A DNA stretch of 12,835 bases from Pseudomonadota bacterium (GCA_023436825.1 JAEZHS010000292.1:1-12835), one strand, 5' to 3'; positions 1 through 6,339 are shown, numbered from the stretch's first letter. Program-made: numbers and translations. Notes: generated by a model from the letters alone, not told the origin.

Positions 1-197
1 ACCACGCCGAGCAGGGCCGCGTCGTCGAGATCGCCTACGAGGGCGACCGCTCGCTCTACCGCGTGGCGCTCCCCGACGGCAGCGTGCTCCTCGTCTCCAC
101 GGCCAATGTCGCCCGCCATCCGCGCGAACCCTGGCCGCGCGGACAGGAGGTGTGGCTGGGCTGGGCGGCGGATGCAGGGCAGAGGCTGGAAGAATGA
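1..197 (+). CDS. ABC transporter ATP-binding protein, C-terminal end (TOBE domain), partial
   Basis: The reading frame is open from the left edge and stops with TGA at 195-197. About 64 residues are visible, read as HAEQGRVVEIAYEGDRSLYR and continuing through LPDG, LLVS, PWPRGQ and VWLGW to the end. This pattern is typical of the TOBE_2 domain that closes PotA/FbpC/UgpC-type ATPases, where it helps regulate transport or sense substrate. The Walker motifs lie outside the window, so the family call rests on the TOBE pattern and on the two downstream permease genes. The protein would be the cytoplasmic ATPase energising those permeases. Its stop codon overlaps an ATG at 194, and the permease start follows 55 bases later. 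The substrate is unknown. Confidence 0.8.
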   Translation, partial: HAEQGRVVEIAYEGDRSLYRVALPDGSVLLVSTANVARHPREPWPRGQEVWLGWAADAGQRLEE

Positions 198-253
198 TGG
201 CGCTCATGAGCGCGCGAGACCCGCGCGGTCCGGAAGACATGAGGCCGAACTGA
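194..253 (+). other. 19-codon mini-ORF bridging the ATPase and permease genes
   Basis: An ATG at 194 overlaps the ATPase stop (ATGA) and sits 8 bases after AGAGG. Its frame runs for 19 codons to a TGA at 251-253, which overlaps the permease ATG at 253 (TGATG). Most of it is made of the REP-like repeat at 206-238, so the peptide itself is probably meaningless. Its arrangement could let ribosomes pass from one gene to the next. It may equally be a chance by-product of the repeat's sequence. Confidence 0.25.
206..238 (+). repeat. Solitary REP-like repeat unit
   Basis: These 33 bases run from ATGAGC to GCGGTCCGGAAGAC. They match the right half of the double repeat at 10915-10947 at about 26 of 33 positions. 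The ATGAGC start and the last 15 bases are conserved. The differing middle is self-complementary: GCGCG (212-216) pairs with CGCGC (222-226). No mirrored left half is present, so this is a single unit. It lies inside an operon, between the ATPase and permease genes, where a hairpin could alter mRNA stability or expression of the downstream genes. Confidence 0.6.
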
Positions 254-1089
254 TGCGTCTCGTCATCGCCCTTCCCTACCTCTGGCTCGCCATCTTCTTC
301 CTGCTGCCGTTCGCGCTGGTGCTGGCGATCGCCTTCGGCGTCAACAATCCCGATGCCGTGCCGCCGGTCGATCTCGGCGTGTCGCTGAAGAACTTCACCC
401 TGCTCTTCACCGACGATCTCTACCTCGCAGCCTGGCTCGGGTCGCTGCGCATCGCCGCGACCTCGACCGTGCTCTGCCTGCTGCTGGGCTATCCCATGGC
501 TTACGCCATCGCCCGCGCCCGACCGGGCCTGCGACCACTGCTGCTGATGGCCGTGATCCTGCCGTTCTGGACGTCATTCCTGATCCGCATCTATGCGTGG
601 ATGGGCCTGCTGGCCAGCAACGGCATCCTCAACCAGTTCCTGCGCGCCACCGGCCTGGTCGACAACCCCGGCACCATCCTGGGCACCGAATGGGCGGTCC
701 ATCTCGGCATCGTCTACGGCTACCTGCCCTTCATGGTGCTCCCGGTCTACGCCGCGCTGGAGAAGCTCGACATCAGCCTGCTCGAAGCCGCGGCCGATCT
801 CGGCGCCAGCCCGTTCGTCGCCTTCCTCACCGTCACCCTGCCGCAGTCGTTGCCCGGCATCCTCGCCGGCTGCCTGCTGGTCTTCATCCCGGCCGTCGGC
901 GAATTCGTCGTCCCCGACCTTCTGGGCGGCACCGGCACGCTGATGATCGGCAAGGTGCTGTGGGACGAGTTCTTCCTCAACTCGGACTGGCCGCTCGCCT
1001 CGGCAGTGGCGATTTGTCTCCTGGTATTGCTGGTGGGACCGATCGCGCTCTTCCAGCGCCAGCAAGCCAGGAATCTGGAGCGGCAGTGA
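253..1089 (+). CDS. ABC transporter permease, PotB/PotH type
   Basis: This is an inner-membrane permease of the spermidine/putrescine-type (PotB) importer family, 278 residues with about six hydrophobic segments. The first segment is at residues 4-30. The cytoplasmic EAA loop that docks on the ATPase is clear at residues 178-201 (EAAADLG, then TLPQSLPG). The family-typical PFWTSFLIRIYAW stretch is at 104-116. I chose the ATG at 253 because it is preceded by GAGG (241-244) and directly starts the first membrane helix. The frame extends upstream, but that part overlaps the ATPase gene and the repeat. The gene overlaps the next permease gene by one base (TGATG). PotB-like permeases also carry opines, mannopine or other amino compounds, so the substrate is not established. 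The binding-protein gene is not in the window. Confidence 0.9.
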   Translation: MRLVIALPYLWLAIFFLLPFALVLAIAFGVNNPDAVPPVDLGVSLKNFTLLFTDDLYLAAWLGSLRIAATSTVLCLLLGYPMAYAIARARPGLRPLLLMAVILPFWTSFLIRIYAWMGLLASNGILNQFLRATGLVDNPGTILGTEWAVHLGIVYGYLPFMVLPVYAALEKLDISLLEAAADLGASPFVAFLTVTLPQSLPGILAGCLLVFIPAVGEFVVPDLLGGTGTLMIGKVLWDEFFLNSDWPLASAVAICLLVLLVGPIALFQRQQARNLERQ

Positions 1090-1880
1090 TGGTAGGCCGC
1101 GCCCGCTTCGCCTTCACGGTGCTGGCCTTCGGCTACGCCTTCCTCTACCTGCCCATCGCGCTGGTGATCGTCTATTCGTTCAACGAATCGCGGCTGGTGA
1201 CCGTATGGGCGGGCTTTTCGACCAAATGGTGGAGCGCCCTGTTCGCCAACGAGGCGATGCTGAGCGCCGCCTGGCTGTCGCTGCGCATCGCCCTGGTGAG
1301 TGCCACGGTCGCGGCCGTCATCGGCCTGGCCGCAGGCTACGCGCTCGCCCGCGTGCCGCGCTTCTTCGGCCGCACCCTGTTCGGCAGCCTGGTGATCGCG
1401 CCCATGGTCATGCCCGAGGTGGTGATGGGCATCTCCATGCTGCTGCTGTTCGTCGGCTCCGACCAACTCATGGGCTGGCCGGTGCGCGGCTTCCTGACCA
1501 TCGCCATCGCCCACATCACCTTCTCGATCGCCTTCGTGGCTGTCGTCGTGCAGGCGCGCCTCGCCGACTTCGACCGATCGCTCGAGGAGGCGGCGATGGA
1601 TCTCGGCGCCACGCCGTGGACCACCTTCCGCACCATCACCCTGCCGCTGATCGCGCCGGCGGTCGGCTCGGGCTGGCTGCTCGCTTTCACGCTCTCGCTC
1701 GACGACCTGATCCTGACGCAGTTCGTCGCCGGGGCGCAGTCGGAGACGCTGCCGATGCGCGTCTATTCCAGCGTGCGGCTGGGCGTCGATCCGCAGATCA
1801 ACGCGCTCGCCACCATCATCGTGGCCGTCGCAGCCTGTGCGCTGATTTTTTCCGGATGGCTGACGCGACGGAAAGCTTGA
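1089..1880 (+). CDS. ABC transporter permease, PotC/PotI type
   Basis: This is the second permease of the importer, 263 residues with about six membrane segments (first at about 9-30). Its EAA loop at residues 167-190 reads EEAAMDLGATPW followed by TLPLIAP, which is diagnostic of the PotC/PotI family. SLDDLILTQFVAG at 203-215 is another family-typical stretch. It starts at an ATG overlapping the previous gene's stop by one base, which indicates translational coupling. PotB- and PotC-like subunits form the heterodimeric channel. No terminator is visible after the stop at 1878-1880, and the next gene starts 49 bases later, so read-through into the sulfite-dehydrogenase genes is possible although the functions look unrelated. 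Confidence 0.9.
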   Translation: MVGRARFAFTVLAFGYAFLYLPIALVIVYSFNESRLVTVWAGFSTKWWSALFANEAMLSAAWLSLRIALVSATVAAVIGLAAGYALARVPRFFGRTLFGSLVIAPMVMPEVVMGISMLLLFVGSDQLMGWPVRGFLTIAIAHITFSIAFVAVVVQARLADFDRSLEEAAMDLGATPWTTFRTITLPLIAPAVGSGWLLAFTLSLDDLILTQFVAGAQSETLPMRVYSSVRLGVDPQINALATIIVAVAACALIFSGWLTRRKA

Positions 1881-1929
1881 GCTAAGATTTGCGCCAAGGA
1901 CAGAACAATTTTCCATTGGGGGAACCGGG

Positions 1930-3153
1930 ATGGCATCGCGACGTTACGTTCTGAAGGGGGTCGGGATGGCGACGATCGGGGCAACTCTACCGCCGCTAGA
2001 CGATGCGCTGGCGCAGAACACGCCGGCCGCCGCGCCAGCCGCCAAGGCTCCCAAGCTTCTTGAGATGGACGGCAAGGCCAAGCTCGCCGTGCTGGGCGAT
2101 CGGCCGCTGGTCGCCGAGACGCAGGCGGCGCTGATGGACGACGACGTCACGCCGACCGACAAGCTCTTCGTGCGCAACAACGGCCAGGTGCCCGAGGCGA
2201 CGCGCGATCCCAAGGCATGGAAGATCAAGATCGATGGCGAGGTCAACACGCCGCTCGAGATCACGCTGGGCGATTTGATGAGCCGCTTCCCCAACGTCAC
2301 CTATCAGCTCGTGCTGGAGTGCGGCGGCAACGGCCGCTCCTTCTTCGAGCCCGAGGCGCGCGGCAACCAGTGGACCAACGGCGGGGCGGGCTGCCCGCAA
2401 TGGACCGGCGTACGCCTGGCCGACGTGCTGAAGGCTGCCGGCCTGAAGCCGAGCGCAGTCTTCACCGGTCACTACGGGGCCGATCCGACGCTGGCCGGCG
2501 AGACCGACAAACCCACCATCTCGCGCGGCATGCCGATCAAGAAGGCGATGGACGAGCATACGCTGATCGCCTTCAAGCTGAACGGCCAGGATCTGCCGCT
2601 GATCCACGGCGCGCCGGTGCGCCTGATCGTGCCGGGTTGGGCGGGCTCGCTCTCGACCAAATGGCTGACCCGCATCTGGGTGCGCGACAAGGAGCATGAC
2701 GGCCCGGGCATGGGCGGCTTCTCCTACCGCACGCCGAAGAAGCCGATCGTGCCCGGCAGCAAGGGCGACGACAAGGACATGGCGATCCTGGAATCGATGC
2801 CCGTACGCTCGGTCATTACCTTTCCGGCCGACGGGACGCGGCTCGCCGCCGGCACCAGGAAGCTCGATCTGCGTGGCCACGCCTGGGCAGGTGACTGGGA
2901 CATCAAGGCCGTCGACATCTCGATCGACGCCGGCAAGACCTGGAAGAGCGCCAAGGTGAATCCGCCGGCCAACAAGTTCGCCTGGCAACGCTTCACCGCG
3001 TCGATCGACCTGCCCAGCTCGGGCTACTACGAGGTCTGGACGCGCGCGACCGACAGCAACGGCGTCACCCAGCCCTTCCAGGCGACCAACTGGAACCCGC
3101 AGGGTTATGGCGCCAACCCGATCAGCCGCATCCGCGTCCTCGTCGAATCTTGA
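1930..3153 (+). CDS. Periplasmic molybdopterin sulfite dehydrogenase (sulfite oxidase family, SorA/SorT/SoxC-like)
   Basis: This 407-residue protein is a molybdenum-cofactor enzyme of the sulfite oxidase family, expected to oxidise sulfite to sulfate in the periplasm. The N-terminus SRRYVLKG (3-10) is a twin-arginine signal, with probable cleavage near ALAQ (27-30). The cofactor domain spans about 75-265. LECGGNGR supplies the molybdenum-ligand cysteine, C131, and RLIVPGWAG plus STKWL lie at 231-245. The C-terminal sulfite-oxidase dimerisation domain covers about 285-405. GGGGGA (1918-1923) is a good ribosome site for the ATG. The RNN at 82-84 replaces the RNH familiar from vertebrate sulfite oxidase and SorA. 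The heme is not in this protein but in the overlapping downstream cytochrome gene, as in SorAB/SorTU. A SoxC-like or other organic-sulfur role cannot be excluded, since no soxAXYZB genes are present here. Confidence 0.88.
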   Translation: MASRRYVLKGVGMATIGATLPPLDDALAQNTPAAAPAAKAPKLLEMDGKAKLAVLGDRPLVAETQAALMDDDVTPTDKLFVRNNGQVPEATRDPKAWKIKIDGEVNTPLEITLGDLMSRFPNVTYQLVLECGGNGRSFFEPEARGNQWTNGGAGCPQWTGVRLADVLKAAGLKPSAVFTGHYGADPTLAGETDKPTISRGMPIKKAMDEHTLIAFKLNGQDLPLIHGAPVRLIVPGWAGSLSTKWLTRIWVRDKEHDGPGMGGFSYRTPKKPIVPGSKGDDKDMAILESMPVRSVITFPADGTRLAAGTRKLDLRGHAWAGDWDIKAVDISIDAGKTWKSAKVNPPANKFAWQRFTASIDLPSSGYYEVWTRATDSNGVTQPFQATNWNPQGYGANPISRIRVLVES

Positions 3154-3587
3154 GAGAAATCACCATCACCCACGTCGTCGTCATCACCCTGACGGCGACG
3201 TTCGTGCTGCTTGGCCTCGATCGCGCGGGCGAGTTGCGCCCGAACCGGCCGGCCTATGCGCCGCCGGCCAAGCCCGCGGCCGTGGCGGCGCCCGAGCACG
3301 ATCCCGACAAGGGCAAACCGCCGCCGCACAACGACAAACCCGAGGACCTGCCCGACGGCAAGGGCCGCGACACCACCTTCTATACCTGCACGGCCTGCCA
3401 CGGCGTGGCCCTGATCAAGGCGCAGGGCCTGACGCGCGAGCTGTGGGATTCGACCTTCGACCTGATGCTGCAGCGCCATCGCATGCCACCGGTCTCGGCG
3501 GCCGAACGGGCCGAGATTCTCGACTACCTTGCCGCGAGCTTCCCGCCGCGCCGTCGGGGGGGCGGCGACGACAATCCGTTCAAATAG
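3150..3587 (+). CDS. Small membrane-anchored c-type cytochrome, partner of the sulfite dehydrogenase
   Basis: This 145-residue protein has one heme-c site, CTACH (C80, C83, H84), with M112 in HRMPP as the likely sixth heme ligand. A hydrophobic segment at residues 8-22 without a clear cleavage site suggests a membrane anchor. A Pro/Ala-rich, charged linker (about 31-72) then leads to the heme domain. The start is TTG at 3150, whose last two bases belong to the upstream TGA stop (TTGA). Translation is therefore coupled to the molybdopterin subunit, and the two very likely form a SorAB/SorTU-like pair passing electrons to the respiratory chain. The C-terminal tail is basic and glycine-rich (RRRGGGDD, 134-141). 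The last 8 bases overlap the convergent HxlR-type gene. The exact cytochrome subfamily is uncertain. Confidence 0.85.
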   Translation: MREITITHVVVITLTATFVLLGLDRAGELRPNRPAYAPPAKPAAVAAPEHDPDKGKPPPHNDKPEDLPDGKGRDTTFYTCTACHGVALIKAQGLTRELWDSTFDLMLQRHRMPPVSAAERAEILDYLAASFPPRRRGGGDDNPFK

Positions 3588-3888
3588 CCTTCGCCCACCT
3601 CTCGGCCCAGACATGCAGCGGCAGGAACAGCCGCAGCAGCTCCTCGCCCAGCGCCGTCAGCCGGTAGCCTGACTCCTCGTCGAGGCGCACCAGCTTCGCC
3701 TCCCTGAGCTCGGCCAGCCGCGTGTTGATTATCGTCGGGCTGGCGCCGATCGCATGCTGCAGCTCGCGAAAGCGCCTGGGTTCCTCGCGCAGCTCCCAGA
3801 CGATGCGCAAGGTCCAGCGCCGCCCGAGGAGATCGAGCAGCACCATGATCGGCCGACCCGTGCGCGAGCCGCGGACGCGCTTCACCAT
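3580..3888 (-). CDS. HxlR-family winged-helix transcriptional regulator
   Basis: This is a 102-residue DNA-binding protein of the HxlR (MarR-like) family. The signature LLGRRWTLRIVWEL (20-33) is the family's start helix, RFRELQHAIGASPTIINTRL (39-58) covers the recognition helices, and a wing follows (VRLDEESGYRLTALG). The usual N-terminal cysteine of redox- or aldehyde-sensing HxlR proteins is absent, so it probably senses a ligand rather than oxidation. The ATG at 3888 has GGAG nine bases upstream on its strand. It diverges from a carboxymuconolactone-decarboxylase-family gene, and a double palindrome lies between them (3906-3943). That suggests it represses itself and controls the neighbour. 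Its end overlaps the cytochrome gene by 8 bases. Confidence 0.88.
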   Translation of the reverse strand: MVKRVRGSRTGRPIMVLLDLLGRRWTLRIVWELREEPRRFRELQHAIGASPTIINTRLAELREAKLVRLDEESGYRLTALGEELLRLFLPLHVWAERWAKAI

Positions 3889-3905
3889 ACTATTACACTC
3901 CGTTA

Positions 3906-3943
3906 CTACAATTTCTGTAGCATGCCTGCTACAGGAAGTGTAG
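3906..3943. promoter_or_regulatory. Twin palindromic operator between the HxlR and CMD-family genes
   Basis: Two copies of CTACA-N5-TGTAG occur at 3906-3920 and 3929-3943, with centres 23 bases apart (about two helical turns). The copies are also mirror images: the whole block is a near-palindrome with arms 3906-3922 and 3927-3943. This AT-rich stretch is the only such sequence in the divergent intergenic region, as expected for binding by two dimers of the adjacent HxlR-type regulator. Binding here would affect both promoters. The assignment to this regulator is inference from position. Confidence 0.7.
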
Positions 3944-3989
3944 CACCGAAGCCTCCTTTTGATCGCCGTAGCAGATGGAATTTTCCCAC

Positions 3990-4532
3990 ATGCCCCGCAT
4001 CGTCCCCGCCGAACCGCCCTATGAACCGGAGATCGCGGCTGCGTTCGAACGCATCATGCCGCCCGGAGTGCCGCCGCTCGTGCTGTTCCGCACCCTCGCC
4101 AGAAACCCTCGCATCTTTGCCCGGACATTCGCCGGTGGCCTGCTCGACAAGGGATCGCTCAGCCTGCGCCAGCGCGAGATCGTGATCGACCGCACGACGG
4201 CGCGACTGGGCTGCGAATATGAGTGGGGCGTGCATCTTGCCTTCTTCGGCGAGCGTGTCGGGCTGACGGCCGAGCAGACGGCCGCCACGGTCGCGGCTGC
4301 AGCCGATGCAGCGTGCTGGTCAGGCGACGAACAGGCACTGATCGCCCTGGTCGATGACCTCGTCGATCGCCGCAATATCGCTGCCGCGACCTGGCATGAC
4401 CTCAGGGCATGTTTCGACGACATGCAGATCCTCGAAGCGGTCGCGCTGACAGGGTACTATCACACGATCAGCTTCTTCTGCCTCGCGCTGGAGCTGCCCC
4501 TTGAACCCTATGCGGCCCGCTTCCCTGCCTGA
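3990..4532 (+). CDS. Carboxymuconolactone decarboxylase (CMD/AhpD-like) family protein
   Basis: This is a roughly 180-residue all-helical protein of the CMD/AhpD-like fold. The family pattern runs LVLFRTLARNPRIF, then SLRQREIVIDRTTARLGCEY, EWGVHLAFFG, and a late LTGYYHTISFF segment. The conserved cysteine (in GCEYEW) and the histidine seven residues later are present. The second cysteine of the AhpD CxxC motif is missing, so AhpD-type thiol peroxidase-reductase activity is unlikely. Such single-domain proteins are common in aromatic or xenobiotic catabolism, but their reactions are mostly unknown. I prefer the ATG at 3990 (MPRIVPAEPPY), which resembles the usual family start. The in-frame ATG at 3975 would add five residues, and neither has a strong ribosome site. 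Expression is probably controlled by the divergent HxlR-type regulator. Confidence 0.85.
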   Translation: MPRIVPAEPPYEPEIAAAFERIMPPGVPPLVLFRTLARNPRIFARTFAGGLLDKGSLSLRQREIVIDRTTARLGCEYEWGVHLAFFGERVGLTAEQTAATVAAAADAACWSGDEQALIALVDDLVDRRNIAAATWHDLRACFDDMQILEAVALTGYYHTISFFCLALELPLEPYAARFPA

Positions 4533-4568
4533 CAACGGGGCACCTGCGTCGAGATCGGAAAAAGAAAC

Positions 4569-5123
4569 ATGAGCATTCACCATCGACGCACGCTGCATGC
4601 CGGCGTCTCTGCAGTCCTGCTCGCGGCAATGGCCGCCTGGCCAGCCTTGGCGCAGTCGCCCGGCCAGCAACAGTTTCGCGATCCCAAGACCGGCCAGATC
4701 TGGACGCCGGAGAATGTCGGTGGCGGCAGCGGTCCCAATACGCCGGCCGACCGCGCCTTTGATCCGCGCGGACAGGCAGCCACCGCTTCCGGCACGGTTG
4801 CGCAGGCGCCCAGCATCCGCGTCCTGGGCTCGGTGCCGATCACGGCAGGCCCGACCATGCCCATTGCCATCATCGACGACGACAGTCTCTCCGTGATCCC
4901 GGCGCAGCGCTGGCAAGTCACGCTCTACCTGAACAACAACAGCGCCGGCGTCATCGATCCTGTTGTCGACTGCCAGTTCACCAATGGCGGCAATCCGGTC
5001 GAGAATGTGCGCGCCAGCCTGCCGCCGGTGACAGGCGGCCAGCGCGTCGGCTTCGTCATCTACGGTCCAGCGAGCAACATCTTCGTCGATCGTGCGGAGT
5101 GCCGGCTTGCTTCCTGGTCGTGA
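4569..5123 (+). CDS. Secreted protein of unknown function
   Basis: This 184-residue protein has a clear Sec signal peptide: basic residues at 5-7, a hydrophobic core at about 11-24, and an ALA-Q cleavage site at 28/29. The mature part starts with a Gln/Pro/Gly-rich region containing FRDPKTGQIWTPENVGG (36-52). It ends in a probable beta-rich domain (about 85-184) with QWxVTLYLNNN-like strands and two cysteines, C135 and C178, that could form a disulfide. I do not recognise a family. It starts 36 bases after the CMD-family gene with a purine-rich leader (AAAAAGAAAC) and could share its transcript. It converges on the SRPBCC gene with only 19 bases between the two stops. Base composition matches the neighbours, and signal peptide plus codon use support a real gene. 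Confidence 0.75.
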   Translation: MSIHHRRTLHAGVSAVLLAAMAAWPALAQSPGQQQFRDPKTGQIWTPENVGGGSGPNTPADRAFDPRGQAATASGTVAQAPSIRVLGSVPITAGPTMPIAIIDDDSLSVIPAQRWQVTLYLNNNSAGVIDPVVDCQFTNGGNPVENVRASLPPVTGGQRVGFVIYGPASNIFVDRAECRLASWS

Positions 5124-5142
5124 CGCACGGCCCCGACGCGCC

Positions 5143-5634
5143 CTACAGCGCCGCAACGATCTCGCTGATCTTGCCGACAATGCGTTGCCAGCCGGAGCTC
5201 ATGGCGCCGTAGGCGAAGTCGTTGCCTGGTGAGCGGAAGCCGGCATGGACCATGCGCAGCCGTGTGCCTTCGCCCTCCGGCTGCAGCGTCCATGTCACGA
5301 GGCTGTCGAGTCGCGAACCGTAGGTATCCTCGCCGTCCTCGGCGTCGGCGCCGCCCTTCCAGGAATAGACCAGCCGGCGGAACGGCACGACCTCCAGCAC
5401 CTCGCACTGCACGATGCCGTCCCACGCGCCGATCGGCCGAGTCGTGAAGGTGAAGTGCCTGCCGACGACCGGCTCGAAATCGTTGGGCATCAACCAGCGT
5501 CCGATCAGCTCAGCCGTCGTCAGCGCCTGCCACACCCGCTCCGGTGGATGGGGCAGCACGTCCTCGACGATGATGTCGCGGACAACCGACCTAGCGCCTC
5601 TGCCCTGGTCTGGCTTTCGGGCGAGGTTCGTCAT
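5143..5634 (-). CDS. SRPBCC (AHSA1/START-like) domain protein
   Basis: This 163-residue single-domain protein belongs to the SRPBCC superfamily, of the AHSA1 (Aha1 C-terminal) type. The opening strand-helix IIVEDVLPHPPERVWQALT followed by LIGRWLMPNDFEP is characteristic. FRRLVYSW, VTWTLQPEGEGTRLRMVHAGF and the final long helix SGWQRIVGKI complete the helix-grip fold, which binds hydrophobic ligands. Two adjacent ATGs are possible (5637 and 5634). The GGAGA at 5641-5645 on this strand gives six-base spacing to 5634, so that one is preferred. The start lies inside the end of the ArsR-type gene (44-base overlap), so the two are co-translated. ArsR-plus-SRPBCC pairs are very common in proteobacteria, but the ligand is usually unknown. 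Confidence 0.88.
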   Translation of the reverse strand: MTNLARKPDQGRGARSVVRDIIVEDVLPHPPERVWQALTTAELIGRWLMPNDFEPVVGRHFTFTTRPIGAWDGIVQCEVLEVVPFRRLVYSWKGGADAEDGEDTYGSRLDSLVTWTLQPEGEGTRLRMVHAGFRSPGNDFAYGAMSSGWQRIVGKISEIVAAL

Positions 5635-5959
5635 CATCCATCTCCTTCAACACGGTCCTGAGGTTGGCGAAACGCTCGCGCCAGAAGGCGCCGTAGTAGC
5701 CGAGCCAGTCGGCCAGGGGCGCCAATCCGCGCGGCTCGCAGCGATAGTGGATGAGCCGACCATCGCGCCGCTCGCCCAGCAGGCCGGCCTCCTTCAGCGC
5801 GCGCACGTGCTGGGATATCGCCGGCTGCGAGACGGCGTTGCGCTCTGTCAACGCGCCCACCGTGAGCTCGCCCGCCTCGGCGATCTGCTCGAACACGGCG
5901 CGCCGCGTCGGATCGGCCAGCACGCGCATGACCACGGCTATGTCGGTGGCGGGCGTCAT
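5591..5959 (-). CDS. ArsR-type winged-helix transcriptional regulator
   Basis: This is a 122-residue regulator of the ArsR/SmtB superfamily. VLADPTRRAVFEQIAEAGELTVGALTE contains the first helices, AVSQPAISQHVRALKEAGLL is the recognition helix-turn-helix, and ERRDGRLIHYRCEP is the wing. The cysteine-rich metal site of true ArsR (CVC) is absent, so it belongs with the metal-independent repressors typically paired with SRPBCC genes. The C-terminus is basic (PRPKARPGQRR) and is encoded in the overlap with the downstream gene. I chose the ATG at 5959; a GTG at 5968 would add three residues. Neither has a convincing ribosome site, so a short-leader or leaderless transcript is possible. An AT-rich palindrome at 5969-5984 lies immediately upstream and is the probable autorepressor site. 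Confidence 0.9.
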   Translation of the reverse strand: MTPATDIAVVMRVLADPTRRAVFEQIAEAGELTVGALTERNAVSQPAISQHVRALKEAGLLGERRDGRLIHYRCEPRGLAPLADWLGYYGAFWRERFANLRTVLKEMDDDEPRPKARPGQRR

Positions 5960-5968
5960 GACAGACAC

Positions 5969-5984
5969 ATAAGCAAATACTTAT
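5969..5984. promoter_or_regulatory. Probable ArsR-family operator
   Basis: ATAAGCAAATACTTAT is a 16-base inverted repeat with arms ATAAG and CTTAT, standing out as AT-rich in a GC-rich region. It begins nine bases before the regulator's ATG. Similar ATAAG-type palindromes are known operators of metal-independent ArsR repressors. On the minus strand, TATAAG within it could also act as a -10 element, so a bound repressor would block initiation. No transcription start is known. Confidence 0.6.
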
Positions 5985-6004
5985 ATGTCGTCAAGCTGAT
6001 TGCG

Positions 6005-6023
6005 AGCCCTGCGCCGGAGGGCT
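6005..6023 (-). terminator. Weak hairpin downstream of the small unknown gene
   Basis: AGCCCT (6005-6010) and AGGGCT (6018-6023) form a perfect six-base stem with a seven-base loop, just after the stop of the gene at 6032-6265 as read on the minus strand. No T-run follows, so it would be at best a weak or Rho-assisted terminator separating that gene from the ArsR-SRPBCC pair. Confidence 0.25.
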
Positions 6024-6031
6024 GCCACGCC

Positions 6032-6265
6032 CTACTCGGCTGCGGTGCCGCAACGCCTCGTCGGCGAGACATAGGGCGGAAGCATGGCGAACCAGACCTG
6101 CAGCTCGACGTCGTCGAGCGGCACCCACTCGTGGCCTTCGCGCTGGGCTTTGTCCCAGGCCATCACAACGGCCCCGGTGCTACTGCGATCGACGTACAGG
6201 CCGCTCTCCGCATGCCTCGAACGTCGCTGTGATCTCGCCGCGGACGGATGCAATACAAGCGTCAT
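6032..6265 (-). CDS. Small protein of unknown function
   Basis: This 77-residue protein is not a family I recognise. The first 20 residues are basic (ARSQRRSRH) with uncertain codon preference. The remainder, GLYVDRSSTGAVVMAWDKAQ, then EGHEWVPLDDVELQVWFAML and PPYVSP, has GC-rich third positions like neighbouring genes and looks like a compact soluble domain. The ATG at 6265 is favoured by a good ribosome site, GAGGTG, five bases upstream on this strand; a GTG at 6271 is less likely. It stands alone between the BenE-family gene and the ArsR-type gene. A CRP-like palindrome lies about 60 bases upstream and may control it. No cysteine pairs, signal peptide or membrane segment are evident. The gene is probably real but could be a fragment. 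Confidence 0.55.
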   Translation of the reverse strand: MTLVLHPSAARSQRRSRHAESGLYVDRSSTGAVVMAWDKAQREGHEWVPLDDVELQVWFAMLPPYVSPTRRCGTAAE

Positions 6266-6323
6266 AGGCACACCTCAGCACTCGAACAGTCATCGAAGAC
6301 TAGGCCCCGCCTCCCAGGTGTAC

Positions 6324-6339
6324 TGTGATTTTGATCACG
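6324..6339. promoter_or_regulatory. CRP/FNR-superfamily-like binding site
   Basis: TGTGATTTTGATCACG matches the CRP consensus TGTGA-N6-TCACA at nine of ten defined positions. It lies 59 bases upstream of the ATG of the minus-strand gene at 6265, in the only AT-rich stretch of this gap, which is a plausible activator position. Which CRP/FNR-type protein the host has is unknown, and chance occurrence cannot be excluded. Confidence 0.45.

Noticed and set aside
106..252. N-terminal extension of the first permease from an ATG at 106
   Set aside because: It would overlap the ATPase gene's TOBE-coding frame and read through the repeat. The arginine-rich sequence does not look like permease, and the ATG at 253 has GAGG upstream.
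1877..1910. Possible promoter (TTGAGC with a later ACAATT) before the sulfite-dehydrogenase gene
   Set aside because: The spacing is 22 bases and both hexamers are weak, so it is not reliable enough to annotate.
747..1916. 389-codon open frame on the minus strand opposite the permease genes
   Set aside because: It has low-complexity polar composition and no recognisable motifs. The plus-strand permeases with EAA loops explain this region.
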